DNA of 64,000 nt, from positions 124,001-188,000 of the forward strand of contig JAPWDM010000078.1 in assembly GCA_035578155.1 (NCBI GenBank). The letters are read 5' to 3'. Under the pieces are notes generated by a model that saw nothing but the letters and a program-made list of their open reading frames with translations, was not told the origin of the DNA and did not search any database. Source of the DNA: Brachynemurus nebulosus (Eukaryota > Arthropoda > Insecta > Neuroptera > Myrmeleontidae). Shown here piece after piece: positions 1 to 12,836 of this stretch; the first letter of the stretch is position 1, and each line of letters begins with the position of its first letter. Both the position numbers and the translations under genes were made by a program.

Positions 1-99
1 GAAAAAAGTAATGAAAGTATGGATTAGAAATTTGATCAAGAGAAGGCATAATCATGGAGAAGTGGTCTTCCTTTAAAGAAAGTTGTTGAAAGGGATATA

Positions 100-262
100 C
101 AGGGCCGGCAAAAGAAATAACGAACCCCTGAGCACAGCAAAAAATTTTCAAAAATTTTTTCTACAAAAATACGTTTGAAGAGCAAAAAGAATGTTTTTTT
201 CATTTCGTTAGGGTCCCCCTTTTTTGATCCGGGTCCCCGCGCAACTGCCCCATCTGAGTATA
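100..262 (+). mobile_element. CAGGGCC-family hAT-like fragment
   Basis: It starts CAGGGCCGGCAAAAGAAA and continues with GAGCAAAAAGAA and GGGTCCCC...ACTGCCCC, like the copy at 59.56-59.74 kb. The right terminus is missing. The open frame at 36-314 crosses it and is rejected as a gene. Confidence 0.55.
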
Positions 263-269
263 AATTGTG

Positions 270-1850
270 TTCATTCATTTTTGTTATAACAAAAGAAAAT
301 AGCTGAATTTCCAATCTGGAAATTGGCTAAAAACAAGACAAAAATGTGGAGTATCTTCATACACAGTGCACTTGACTACACCCAACCTGTTTTCATTAGA
401 ATAGTGATGAATGATGATAGAGTAGAGTAGAAATCAGTGGTGGGGGAATGCAAGTGGTAGAGTTACTATCCCACCGTGCAATCTTTACTCTACCATAATT
501 AAGTATTCTACTCAACCGATAATGTTTGCATTGGTAAAGTTAAACGGATAGTTAGTACTTGCCCAAATTACTCTACCGCTAACTCTACCAATGAAAACTA
601 GGCGTAATGGAGATATGTATGTAGATGGTCCAGGGGGTCCAGGGACGGATGCTGTAGCGACGCACGTTGTCAGACAAACAGTCCCTTCGTCCCCTTTCAC
701 GGCCCACATTTTTTTGATACGTTACCTGACTGTAGTAGAGGGAACCATATGCTTGGTTTAATATTCAACAATCACATATGTTTGTGATGTAAGTATGTAT
801 ATGTATTTCTTTAATGAGATACATATATATATATATATATATATTTTTAGTTTCAATTCAATTTATAATATCTAAAATTAGAGTGTTGTATTTTTATGTT
901 AAAAATTCAGATTAAAATATTAGCTATATAAAAAGAAATTTGACCAAAATTCGTTAAATACTGTACGAGGAGTCCTGTTAGTTTTATTACAAAATATTTA
1001 CTAAACTAAAACAACTTCTTTATACGTATAGTTTTGTTTTTTTGTATAAATTTCATTTTGAAAAAACAAAGTTTAAAAAAAAAATCTAAATAAACGTATG
1101 AATGAATTGCAAAACAAAAGACAGTGAATTTAAAAATAAAAATTTTCTTTTGTTTAACTTTCGGAAAAAGAAAATACACACAGAAACGGGGAAAAACATA
1201 AGAATCAACATTCTTTGTTTTTTTATCTTTGTGTACTTTGTACAGTAATGATTCGAATACGTTTCGAAAATGGTTATTCAAAATAAGACTCATGCAGCCT
1301 ATCAGGAGTGTGCATCATTTTTCATACTGAAATTTGGTTAAGGTATGAAAATTGCCCGGCTGCAATCCTTTTTAAAATATTTTTTATTTTTTATTAAAAA
1401 TATAAATAATTATGGGCGTGGCCAGACTTTGATTTAAAGAAAGTATTAAATCTGCGTTTACATTTGTTTACGATATATTATGCGAGCGTTTGAGAGTATT
1501 CCTCAACTTATACGATATGAACTTAAATGAAACATCAGTGTAAAAGTGTGTATATATATTTTTCTTATAAGTACAATTTTACACCGTATTGTTTCTTGTT
1601 TATTTGGGGGCGTTGACTACCTAATGGTCGCCTGTTGATAGATATAGGTAAGAAAAGTCAATAGATACGGACTACAAAAGCAAAAAACTATCATGGACAT
1701 TGGAAAAACATTTTCTATATAAGTAAAATAAAGTGAAAATCTAGAGGGTAGCCTAAGAAACCTCAACAAAAAATTATTGCCCAATATATAAACAGTATTT
1801 TAGAATAAACTTTTTTTGCAATTCCGGGCCTAATAAAATACATATTTTAG
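270..1850. other. Intergenic, no gene seen
   Basis: AT-rich DNA with short chance frames, a TCTACC/GGTAGAG-rich inverted stretch at about 430-590, and the TA run at 820. No splice-linked coding frame is recognised. Confidence 0.6.
820..843. repeat. (TA)n microsatellite, short
   Basis: About 12 TA units, followed by T-rich DNA. Confidence 0.9.
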
Positions 1851-1852
1851 AG

Positions 1853-2027
1853 CAGGGCTTCTTAAACTTTTTTCATTCGCGACCCCAAATAGAGATATAT
1901 AAGTATTTTGTAAGGATTTATTGATTAGGTAACAATATACATACATATAAAAAAATTTTCGCTATAACCCCAAGATTTCGCTTAGCGACCCCAAATGGGG
2001 TCGCGACCCATAGTTTAAGAAGCACTG
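1853..2027. mobile_element. hAT MITE, 175 bp
   Basis: The ends are CAGGGCTTCTTAAAC and GTTTAAGAAGCACTG, with an internal GCGACCCC/GGGGTCGC inverted pair. A perfect 8-bp target duplication TTTTAGAG lies at 1845-1852 and 2028-2035. It has no coding capacity. Confidence 0.9.
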
Positions 2028-2108
2028 TTTTAGAGAGTAAAGTGTCAGTTTTAGTTCCAACAATACTTTTGTGCTGGCTTTTAAGTGAGTCAGCAAACAG
2101 AATTAGAA

Positions 2109-2752
2109 GTTTAAAAATGTCGATTCTCAAAAAAAAAAAATCGAAATTAAAAAAATCGATTCTCTGAGATCGATCTAAAAAATTGGAATTTTTAAAAGTT
2201 TAATAAAATTAGCTGATAATTTTTGTTAAGGGACTTAATGGATAGTACATGGGTAATATCGTGTAAAAACGCCTTACATTATATTTGTAAAGGCGATGAG
2301 TTAACTTTTCAATTACAATTATTGCAAATAACGCAATTGAATATATATGTAGGATGAATACCACGGAATGAACCAAGTTTATTCAAAATTTTCAAACAAA
2401 CTGACAAAAAAATGTTTTTTAAATAAGTCGCTTTTGTGGGAAAGGGATCGTCTGCCAGATCGGTGATCTTCCTTTCTTTTGTATTAATAGTCATCTACTG
2501 GACAAGATAACAACGAGTAAATAGTGGCAATTAACAGTAACGTTTTTGGTGTTTCATTTTAACACATACATATGTTTCTTTGTAAAATTACAATTAAAAT
2601 AAAATTATTTTTGGAAAAAATCGATTATCGATCTCTTACTTTTAATAATCGATTCATGAATCGATTCAAATGAAAAAAGATAAAAAAAAGAATCGATTTT
2701 TTAAGCTTCGATTGTTCGATTTTCAATTAATCGATTTAAAATCGACATCTCT
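2109..2752. mobile_element. hAT-like MITE, 644 bp, rich in ATCGAT
   Basis: An 8-bp duplication AATTAGAA lies at 2101-2108 and 2753-2760. Subterminal inverted motifs are AATGTCGATT on the left and AATCGACATCTCT on the right, and both ends are full of TCGATT/AATCGA repeats. The short open frame at 2309-2494 lies inside and is not taken as a gene. Confidence 0.72.
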
Positions 2753-2760
2753 AATTAGAA

Positions 2761-4680
2761 CATCACCAATTAGCAAGCGAAATTTAAATCAAATAGCTTT
2801 GCTAGATCAGTGAGTTATCAGTTTGATTGATTTATCTAAAGAACACTTGATGTAATATTGTTTTACACAATTTAAATGACATTTAAATAAATTTCAAAAT
2901 TATTGGGAATTTAAAAAAATAACATGTTACGAGACAAGTGTTCTTGTTGATCCCTCGTGTGAATTCTTGCCAAAAAAAAAAAACAAAAGAGGATTCGAGG
3001 AGCCCAATCATAAACACATTGGGGACTATTTCACCATTTAATATCCAAAACTACAAAACAGTATTAGGAAACTATGAGTTACCAAAAGATACGAATGCTA
3101 TACATGGTGGAGGTGCTGATAAGACGCAAAACTGTTTAATCAGAGCTTTAAAGACAAAAAAATTGATCGAATTTTTATGTGGACAACTGTCATTGAAGAC
3201 TATACGGTTAAAATTAATGATTGTAGTCAAGGGACCAAACTAGTATGTTTATCAAACTGTTTAAAAATTTATTTTACAATTTTTGTTGAATTAGAAAATA
3301 ATAGTTTCTATCTTTTGATTTGATATTTTGTAGTTGCAAAATTTGTTGTCATAATATTTTCTTTAAAAAAATATAACAAAAAACACAATTTAAAAAGTGA
3401 AAATAGTGACAATTTTTACATTATTTTTTCAAATTTTTTAATGCAAACAAGGCTGACTATGCTTCAATTTTAATTTTAAAGTTTGGGGTATCCTAGAAAA
3501 AGAAATATATATTGGCATTTCACATTCTATTTATAATATTTGTCTCTTTTTAACGTGTACGTATTATCTTTCGTACGTAATATAAATTACTGGTCCTTTC
3601 ATTTCTAATGTCTATGGTCAAACATATTCATCTATTTCTTTAATAAAACGTAAAAATGTACTTAAATGCTTTATATACTTTATCCCGAAAATTGAGAAAC
3701 AGTAATCACTGAGGACCTATATTTAATGTATAACAAACACGCACTTGACGACTTTTTTACACTTACGCTGAGGACTTGATTGTAGTTTACATTTTTGCAG
3801 TAAAAAAGACAAGCTTTTACCTTTTTTTTCTAGAACACCTTATATTTTTCTTCAAATACCGTCCGACTTTAACCGTACGTTTTATGTTCAATCGCTCCTT
3901 AAGGAACACTTTCGTAATGTTTGGTTAGGACAGTTGTTGTGTACGATATAGTCTTAGTGGTGCGGTCACAGTTAAAGTGAAACCAGTCAGAATGTTGTTT
4001 GAAAGAGTCACAAGCTGAATTCGTCGTCGTCTGAATAAGTGACCTTTCTTTGATTGAACTATATAACAATTCTATTAAGTTTCGGGGTCCCATGATGCAA
4101 ATTTCCGTACCAATTTCTACATCGAGGCAATCATATTGTTTACGTCCTTTGTCAATATATGTATGTGTAATATGATGGTACGCGTTCACGGGAATTTTCT
4201 GTTTCCGGTTTTATTGTCGATGCAAATCTATTTTTTTGTGATTTTTGTCTTTTTTAAATGTTTTTATTATTTAAATGAAAATTGGAAATGTTTCGAAAGG
4301 TAGAAATGGGAATAGGAAATTGTAATTTGACGGCTGTTTTGTTGCCAAGACGGTAAGGGTGAAAATTAAATGAATAACGAAAATTTTGTTACAGGAAATT
4401 GAAACACTGTAAGTGTTTTAGTTTAATTGGTTTTTTCAAATATCATCTGGAACACATGTTCCGAGGTCAGACTGCCAAAATTTAGAGGACGATGATGTAT
4501 TAAAATGTATTAAAAATGTATTGCTTCCGAGACTACTAAAGTAGCGGAAGCACTGTGGATCACTTTTGAAAAATGAAAAAATTTTTCGTTTAGAAATAAA
4601 ATTTTTTAGACACATTTTACGTTTTAGAGCTTCCCGAACAATTTTGGTTTGGTGTCTGTCCGTCTGTGTGTCGCTGGTTT
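2761..4680. other. Intergenic, two unidentified short frames
   Basis: A 101-residue frame (2938-3243, plus) and a 96-residue frame (3899-4189, minus) have no motif I recognise, no signal peptide and no clear promoter. The minus one is less A/T-biased than its surroundings and could be a decayed transposon piece. Confidence 0.4.
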
Positions 4681-4990
4681 GCACCAGGTGGCATAACTTC
4701 TGAACTATTCGATTGTTTTTAATGAAATTTTCAGAAATTTCATACAGTTTGGTTTCTAGATGGTCCCCTATGAATTTAATCGAAATCGGAGTAATGGCAG
4801 CTACGCCGCTACCATGTCATTCCATTAATATACTAAATTGCACCAACTGGCATAACTTCTGAACTATTCAATTCTTTTTTATGAAATTAAATTATGCGGT
4901 CTGGTTCCTAGATGGTCCCCTACAAATTCTATTGCATTCGGAGTAATAGCATCCACGGCGCTACCATGAAATCCCATTAAATGTCAATAT
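4681..4990 (+). repeat. Tandem ~170-bp duplication
   Basis: GGCATAACTTCTGAACTATT, TCTAGATGGTCCCCTA and CGGAGTAAT.GCA.C.ACG.CGCTACCATG occur twice. A related single unit lies inverted at about 34070-34185. Confidence 0.75.
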
Positions 4991-5090
4991 CTTATTTACT
5001 GCTAGTCCCACTTCGCTCAAATTTTTATAAATCGTTTTGTTTATTTATTTTTATTAATTTACATACCTATATTAAATTATACACAGATAT

Positions 5091-5333
5091 ATTGGGCATT
5101 AAATCATCAAGGTGCTTTTATGAGTACGAGGAAGCTGTGTGCCACATCCAATTGGTAGTATATTTTTTAGAGACTCTGAACTTACTGCCGCCGAGATTTT
5201 TGAGAAAATTGGGTCTGTTACAATAATTTCTCGCTGGAGCGTTAAAAAGTGGGGACCAGAAAATTTTGTTGGATTTGTAGACACAAGAACTGTGATCCGT
5301 GATCACCTGGCTGAGAGGAACCCTTGCCAATGA
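5091..5333 (+). pseudogene. Possible transposase helix-turn-helix relic
   Basis: The frame from 5139 contains ELTAAEIFEKIGSVTIISRW, which resembles the helix-turn-helix start of Tc1-like transposases (x-LTAxEIAxKxG...RWVKRW). No catalytic region or inverted repeats are seen nearby. The assignment is weak. Confidence 0.25.
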
Positions 5334-7257
5334 ATTTTACCAAATATGAATTTACCAAAATTCACTGGCCATGATTTGATTTACTATGTATATCTAATAA
5401 ATACGTTTATAAGTAGTCATCGAACTGATAATACTAAATACATTAGTCACGATAATATTTGATGGTAAGTGTATTGTCTCTGATGGATAGGACATCGGTC
5501 CGTTGCAATGAAATTATCCTAGAGGACAGAGAACGCATACACTTACAAACTTGCCAGCAACTACCAAAAGTACGTACACATGTACACTACTCTCCACTAT
5601 TGAGTGATGAGAAAAAGGGAAAAGGTAGGGGGAGGGGGGGTTGGAAAGGGGAGACTAGTTGAGCTGCTTGGACGCACACTTGTGACAAATGTCCGAAAGC
5701 TTTCAAGCGCAAACACCCGTCTGACATAATACAAACGTTGGTACCTACAGTAAGTATAGAATGGATTGATAATATACCGACAGAGGCAGCACCGCCTGGC
5801 GGATGTGGAAAGAGGCAGTTTTACCATTTCAACTATATACGTGTGTACGTGTATGTGTGTGTACTAAATGAAGAAGGAATCAGAGTGTGTTAGTTGTTCC
5901 AGAAGGTAATTCCTACACTGGAAATTGTTACTACTACTACGGCAATCTATCTGTCTATCTTCCTGCTCTCAAGCTCTTACTCTAAGTAGCTTAAATGCTT
6001 CAAATCATTCATTTATAATTGTACAGGTGTAGACAAATTTTTACTTTATTGTCTACCCAAACTAGCATCATTATGGTCTACGTCAGAAGTGCACGCTCAT
6101 ATTTATATAATAATGAAAAAGTTTTCAATTTCAATTTTTAACAAATTTGTTTCCAACAGTCTCCCTTAAAAATGCCACAGACTGCCTCGTCGAGGGGAGC
6201 TGGGAGAGGTTACACAGAAAGCTACGCAGAAAGGACTACATACGGGAAAGGGTGGGGGGTGGTAAGTCAGAGCCGAGCCACGTAGTTTTATTTGGAACAG
6301 TTAAACCAAATATGAATTTTAATGTGAAAATTTGTGAATATTCCGGAATTACTTAGGACATGCTTGTGATATTTTGAAATTTGACCAAATTTCTTTAGGT
6401 GAATTATGCTACCAGGTGGTCACACGGTTGTTACATTAAAATTTTTGTTGTCAGGAGGCATGTATTTTGAGGAAATATTTTACTAAACTGTAAAAAGAAT
6501 GCTTCAATTTTCACATTTGGCTATAAAAATGGTAGGTATTATTTTAATTGAATGTCTTCCGGACTTAATATGAAAAAAATCTATGCTGCATCATGGGGGA
6601 GAGTGGGTTGAAGCAAAAGTCACGTGTAGACTACATGGGAGAGGATAAGTCCAAAAATAGTCAAAATGGAAGTTTGGCAGTTTATGAAAAGGTTCTGGAT
6701 TCGAATTCCGATCGACCTAATTTAGAAATTTTCCGATTACTTTACTTCCTTAACAACTTGAACATTTACAATTGTGACGTCACCGAAAACATTCAATCAA
6801 TTAAAATGATACAAACTTCTGCTTTTAGGTTTTTCCTAACGCTCTTTTAATTTCTGATGATATTAAAGCAGTTGTAAATCTGGCCGAAGAATGTGGTTCA
6901 AATTTCATCAAATTCAAAAAACAATTTTTTTTCGTGACAAAAATGTGATTTTATGTAAAGAATAGTGTGTGAAGTGTACATTTAAATTTGACCACCACTG
7001 TATATCAATCATCCTTTGTATTATACAATTTGTGTAGATTTGGAATTAAAGCTTAGTGAGTGAAATACACTCGGTTATTTGTTCGTGAGTAAAGAAGCAA
7101 ATGGATATATTGTTAATTGAAATCCAATATTGGGAGTTAAATATGTTTTTAATTGGAACATAAATAAATACATATAAACTTACTTTTGTAAGTACGACAA
7201 AGTTTTAAAATCGCCTATACCTACATATTCGCATTTGTGATCGTTTCAAGAAGACTG
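5334..7257. other. Intergenic, no gene seen
   Basis: AT-rich DNA with short frames lacking family signatures. A weak TTGGCAGTTTATG...GGATTCGAATTCC pair at about 6673-6703 resembles pol III boxes, but no tRNA folds. Confidence 0.5.
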
Positions 7258-8623
7258 CTAGGGATTGTACATTTTAAAAAGAAATTTTTTGTGCTGAATT
7301 ATAATTTTGTAAATTACACAATGATTTCATTTTATTTTTGAATCTTCCATATCACACTTTATTTAAGGGGAGAAATATCTTTAGACAGGTAAATTTTCGG
7401 AATTATTTTAATAAGGAAAAAATTGATCTATATTTTTGAGATTTAACATTTTATTTATTATGACCTTATAAAGTCTTACAACATACATTTTTTGTTTCAA
7501 TATATATAAAAATAGCGGCTGCAGAAGCCTTTAACTGAAGCATGTCACTCCACAAAAGTTCCTAAATGGCTGGCATTCTAAAATAATTTTAAAAAAATTT
7601 CTATGTAACTATCTCATAATTGAAGAGGTGGATTCCAAAAGGCGCTAAGTCATTTTTTGTCTAATGTGAGATTTTAGTTGATGCAGAATGTTCAAGTCCA
7701 GCTCTACACGATTTTCATAGTGCCACCCTTCAAAATGAGCTTAGTCTACTGTAAAATGAATGACGAAAAATGGAATGTTTTCCAAAAAAGCACTAAGTTA
7801 GTGACAGTTTTATTTCAAAACGCTCTAAGTCATATTTACTCGTAAACCATTGCATTTTTTTTTCCAATAATAGCTGGTATTTTTTTCCAAATTTGCTTGT
7901 AGACAGATTTTCTGTTATGTCAAACACATGGAATAGCTAATAATGCACTGTTTAAAATGTTTCTTGAATAAAATATATCTGTATTTAAACAAACTAGGTT
8001 TATTTTAACCAACTCAACCCAACTTTTTAAAGGTTTTTTTTTCAATATAATCTATTGAAAATTATATGTATAAATAAGAACAAATAAATAACATCAATAA
8101 TAATTATTATCTAAGAACTTGAAAATAATTTAAACAGATTACTACATTTGCCTACCTAGATAGTTTTTTACATTTCCTGAAAAATTGCAAAAAGTGACTT
8201 AGCGCCTTTTGGAATCCACCTCTTCAATTATACATATACATGTTGTTGAATCAAAAATATTCAAAAATGTAAAAAATTAAGAAACTTGTAAGAGTTTTTT
8301 TATAAAAGAAACTAGGGATTGTACATTTTAAAAAGAAATTTTTTGTGCTGATTTATAATTTTGTAAATTACACAATGATTTCATTTTATTTTTGAATCTT
8401 CCATCACATTTTATTTAAGGGGAGAAATATCTTTAGACAGGTAAATTTTTGGAATTATTTTAATAAGGAAAAAATTGATCTATATTTTTGAGATTTAACA
8501 TTTTATTTATTATGACCTTAAAGTCTTACAACATACATTTTTTGTTTCAATATATATAAAAATAGCGGCTGCAGAAGCCTTTAACTGAAGCGTGTCACTC
8601 CACAAAAGTTCCCAAATGGCTGG
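7258..8623 (+). repeat. Direct duplication of ~315 bp split by a MITE
   Basis: The sequence starting AGGGATTGTACATTTT at 7258 to about 7575 recurs at about 8309-8623 with few changes. The pair brackets a separate inverted-repeat insertion at 7617-8231. The unit also contains ATGTAAAAAATT..GAAACTTGTAAGAG before the second copy and again after it. Confidence 0.85.
7617..8231. mobile_element. MITE with 43-bp terminal inverted repeats
   Basis: TAATTGAAGAGGTGGATTCC + AAAAGGCGCTAAGTCA on the left is matched by its complement on the right. The element is about 615 bp, noncoding, and inserted between the two copies of the 7258-8623 duplication. TA may be the target. Confidence 0.78.
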
Positions 8624-9495
8624 CTTCAAAGATGTAAAAAATTGTGAAACTTGTAAGAGTTTTTTTTATAAAAGAAAGGCATTTTCAGGAAATTTTCGTC
8701 TATTTTTGGACGGATATTGGCATGCAAGTTTGGTTCACATAGAAGATATCACAGGGACGTATGCAGCCGAGTGAGTTTTTTTCTCCTAGACTAGCGTTTA
8801 CGTGCAAGAAAAATCAAACGAGGCAACTGGTTATCATAAAAATTATAATAAAACCGATATAGTGTCCAAAATTAAATAATATCTAGTGTATATTTTTAAT
8901 TTTCAGGGGGGGGGGTCATGACCCCTTGAGCCCCCGTTTGTATACGCGCCTGAGCTATCAGTATTAGACAGTAATGTTGTCAGATTTTCTTATTTTCAAT
9001 AACTGTCCGAAAAATGGCAATATTTTCAATTTAATAATTGAATCTAATAACAGCGCTGGTATCTGACACCCCTTTCGCATACATATATATTTCGTAACCC
9101 TAAATAAAAAGATGTCCATATCAGTTACACTGAAATGGACTTGGAGGGGTGCTAATGAAATAAATAAATAAACAGATTAAAAATATCCTAGTTATATTAT
9201 AGTATACGATTTTATTAATTTTAATAAAAGCACAAACTGACATCAACAAATGTTCAAAACAGACACGATTCTGTTTGACTGCAAGTGAAAATGTCATATA
9301 CAACACGTCACGAATTGGCCCCCACTCTTTTTCATTTATGAGAGCGGTGCTCAAAGTGTGGTGCTCGGACGAAATGCGACCGCCATGCCAGTGTCTACAA
9401 TTTAAAATTTTTAATACTTATTTATCGAATTTTTTCTTCATTTCTTTGAAATAAAAATTTGCCTAAAACTATCAGTCTTCCTTTCAGCTCAGGCT

Positions 9496-9651
9496 CAGGC
9501 TCGACGAGAGAATGGGGTAGCCGGGGTTGCAGCCCTGGGGCCCGGGGAAAAGTAAAATCAGGTCTGTTTTACTCATCATTTATTTTTTGGGGAAGAATTT
9601 TTAAGAAATGTGCTTTTTCCTTGGGGCCCGCCATTTCTCTCCACGGCCCTG
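9496..9651 (-). mobile_element. hAT-like MITE, CAGGGCCGTGGAGAG family
   Basis: In reverse orientation it starts CAGGGCCGTGGAGAGAAATGG and ends with CTCTCGTCGAGCCTG. A perfect 8-bp duplication CTCAGGCT lies at 9488-9495 and 9652-9659. It is inserted beside a second partial copy whose end (CTTCTCGTCGGGCCTGAG) is at about 9690-9707, in the opposite orientation. Confidence 0.82.
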
Positions 9652-9815
9652 CTCAGGCTTCGGAGCTACAACCCCATCTAGTCCACCTTCTCGTCGGGCC
9701 TGAGTCTGTTGTCGAATATATAAAAGTTTTTTGGGTTTTAAAATCATTATATTCCCACTGGCTTCATAAAGGATATTAAGAAAGAAATTTTCTAATTTAA
9801 CTCTAAAAATAATTT

Positions 9816-10316
9816 TTTTATTACTCATACGGGGGAAGTATTAACTTGGCGCACACATTTCTGTACGAAAAATAGCTGTTTGCCCACTGTACTCTTCCCA
9901 CATACTTTTTGGCGTGCGGAAAGTAACTTTCCACACGCAAATTGTCAATAAAACACGCAAAATTTAATCAAAACACGCAAAATTTAATCAAAACACGCAA
10001 AGCCGCCTCTTGATTTTTCATTTAATAAATATTCCATAATTATTTCTATAGAAACCACCAACAAAGTAATTTAAACAATAAGTAATTCAGAAAAAAAAGA
10101 CGAACACTTAAAAATATTATTTTAAGAAGTAATAAAAATGTCAAAAATAGTAATAATAATAGAAAAAAGTATGTCAAATTCGTAATAAAAAATAGTATGT
10201 GCAACTCTTGCGGAATTGTCGATTGCCCACTCAAGCGAATGAGCGCACTCACTACGTTCGTGCGCTCAACTTCGCTTTCGTGGGCAATCGACAATTTCCC
10301 GCACTTATTGCACAAT
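9816..10316 (+). mobile_element. Palindrome-ended repeat, copy 1
   Basis: It starts TTTTATTACTC..GGGGGAAGTA and ends ..TTATTGCACAAT. The terminal 115 nt (10199-10313) forms a long imperfect hairpin, with CAATCGACAATT and its complement AATTGTCGATTG on opposite arms. Internal copies of AAAACACGCAAAATTTAATC are in tandem. The same unit occurs at 28495-28830 and, inverted, at 29567-30058. Confidence 0.75.
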
Positions 10317-12035
10317 TTTCACATAGACTTAAAAATTTTTAAGTTCGGTATAGTGATTTATCTGGTCGCGACACTTTTATCTGTTTCAATAAAATTATAA
10401 ATTACAGTCAAAAGATTGAATATGATTCTCGATTTTATTAGCAAAACGAAAAATTATGTTGGTTAGACATTTATTTGTATTTGCATGTTTATTTGCAAAT
10501 ATAAATAATATAAACACTTTTTCATCTATTGAATTAGAATATAACATTCATAATTTATTAAAATGATTAAAACTTTCATAAGAAAAATTCTTTTACAGAG
10601 TGTCTCACTAAAATGGGACCAAATACTCAACACAATTTCTTTATTCAAAGTTTAAAAAATTTTTCGATTTTTTTTTTCGATTTTGAATCAAAAAGGTACT
10701 TTATTGCTTCAAAGAAATCGTTTTGAGAATGTAGTCTAAGACAAAGCTTTTCGTAATTTTGCAGCGAAATTTACCAAATTTCTTAAATAAGAATTTCGAG
10801 AACAATTGAAGATGAAAAAATATTGGCGTCTTAGCTTGGGGAACATTTTGTTAACAAAAGTGAAGAGTCCATACCCATAAATTACACTAACTCAACCAAT
10901 CAAAAAAATTGATATCACTTTCGTAAAGCCTGATTTGGGAAAAACAGAATTTTTCAATCCGATGAGGTCAGCAAGTTCACTAAAATTTTTCCAATCCTTA
11001 GAAAAATGATAATGTAATAATTTTTGTTAAATCGATCAGATTTCTAAGCGGAATTTTGTAATTGCAACAACAAAAATGAAAAATTCACAATCATTTCCGT
11101 AAAGCTTGATATTTTCTTTAAAATTTTTGTGTAAAAATACCTATAGGGCCAAACGACAATGCTAAAACGGCCGCTGGGTATCCTTCTTGTGAAGGATAAC
11201 ATACGGTATACATATATAAATAAAACCAAAAGATGTGAACTTACATTATTTTTTGTATATCCAATAAAAACAAGTTTTATATAGTCATTTTCCAGACAAT
11301 ATAAATTAGGTAAAAGAATAGAAATGATATAAAATTGCAAATTTTTCATTTCAAATGTGTGTCCGTACGTCTGTCTACGTGGGGCCGAACCAATTTTGTT
11401 GTAATTTTCATTTGTTTTACTTTTTCCAAAACTATAAATAATTTTTATAAGAAATTTTTGGTAGATTGTTTATATAATATTAGATACGCTCCAATGTATG
11501 TTGTATATACAAAATAGGTTGCTCTTTGCCAATTTATTGTGAGTGAGAGCGGGACAGGGAGGGGGGCGCAGAGAGGGGCGGTGAGGGGAGGTGGGAGGTG
11601 CGGGAACGACCGGGACAATTTAAAAGAAAATGACAAAAATTCATTTAAAACTTTTAAAAGTATAACAAAACAAAATACAATTATAATTCTGTATTTCGCT
11701 GCTGCTGTATACGCCCCAAAAAGCAACTGTTTTTAGTTTTTTCTAAAGGGAATGCATACACGGATAGATAGTTTGGAATAGCTTACAATAAATTAGTCTG
11801 GCCAGTTATAGAGAATTTTACATATATACGGTACAAATGATAGAGGGTGTCCTCTATAACGGTGATATATGTAACCCGCAGTAATACGACCAGATTCGCG
11901 ACTAGTTCTTTTGGCAACCTTTTGCAGGATTTCCAAGCCTATTTACAAAAAAAAAAATTCTGATAGTTGTTTCGAATATTTCAACGTCAAAAATAATAAT
12001 CAAAACAGCTTTAGCGAATTTCCAGAATGGAATTC
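10317..12035. other. Intergenic, no gene seen
   Basis: Includes a diverged unit of the ~305-bp repeat at about 10850-11110 and a G-rich stretch GGGGGGCGCAGAGAGGGGCG near 11561. The frames here are short and low-complexity. Confidence 0.5.
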
Positions 12036-12489
12036 AGCTATTACAGCCACTGTCATGGCGCGACTTGAGGCCGAGACTATGGCAGAAATTTGTTTTTAGA
12101 TCCCTAGAAACCGAAAATAATATTCACTAAAATTTATGTGTATATATTTATGTCCGGGCAATAACTCTCGAACGAAATGTCTTACGTTTATGAAATTTGG
12201 TGAACATATTGGATGTCCCAAACCGTTGAACGAGTTCGTTAACCAGACACGTCCGATGCCCGGAACATGGTTTTTCCGGGAATTTTCGTGAAAAAATTAG
12301 TTTTTTATCAAAATTTCCCCTTATTCAAAAGCTTTTGTGAAATTTTTTTTACACCATTGGAAAGAGGAGAAAAAATCAGATAAAAAAGGTCTTTAAACTA
12401 TTATTCTATGACAACTATTTTCCAAGAAAAACTAATCTTTATAAACGGAAATTCGCTATGTTATTCAGGATGCTGCGACAGGGGTATTT
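12036..12489 (+). repeat. Dispersed repeat R1, copy A
   Basis: It runs from AGCTATTACAGCCACTGTCA to GATGCTGCGACAGGGGTATT, with GGGCAATAACTCTCGAACGA and CCGATGCCCGGAACATGG inside. It matches 19904-20440 in reverse and parts of 15.2-15.9, 22.85-23.2 and 35.7-35.96 kb. It probably derives from a transposon, but no terminal signature is clear. Confidence 0.75.
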
Positions 12490-12836
12490 TTTTTTTTAAA
12501 TGGACGTGGCATAAACCAATTTTTAGGCTCTCAGCTGACGATATAGCTGAAGTCTTTCTCTGAAAAGACAAATTTCTTCTCAGAAAGTTCATTCTAGAAC
12601 AGCTTCCCAGTATTTGGTTTCTTTGTTGATTACATTTCGCATTTAAGAATTACTTATCCAGTGTAAAATTAAAATAGTTTTAATAGTTATTTATGCAACA
12701 AGTTGGGATATGAAGGTGTTTTTCAGGAGTCGTACAGTTGTCCAACGAGGCTTGCCGAGAATGAATGTTTAACTAAACTAAAGTGAAAAGATTTCTGATT
12801 TGGTAACTTTTGAAGCTGTTGATTCAATATTATTAA

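Noticed and set aside
9459..9779. 106-residue open frame
   Set aside because: Spans a hAT-like MITE with a perfect target duplication; no coding signature.
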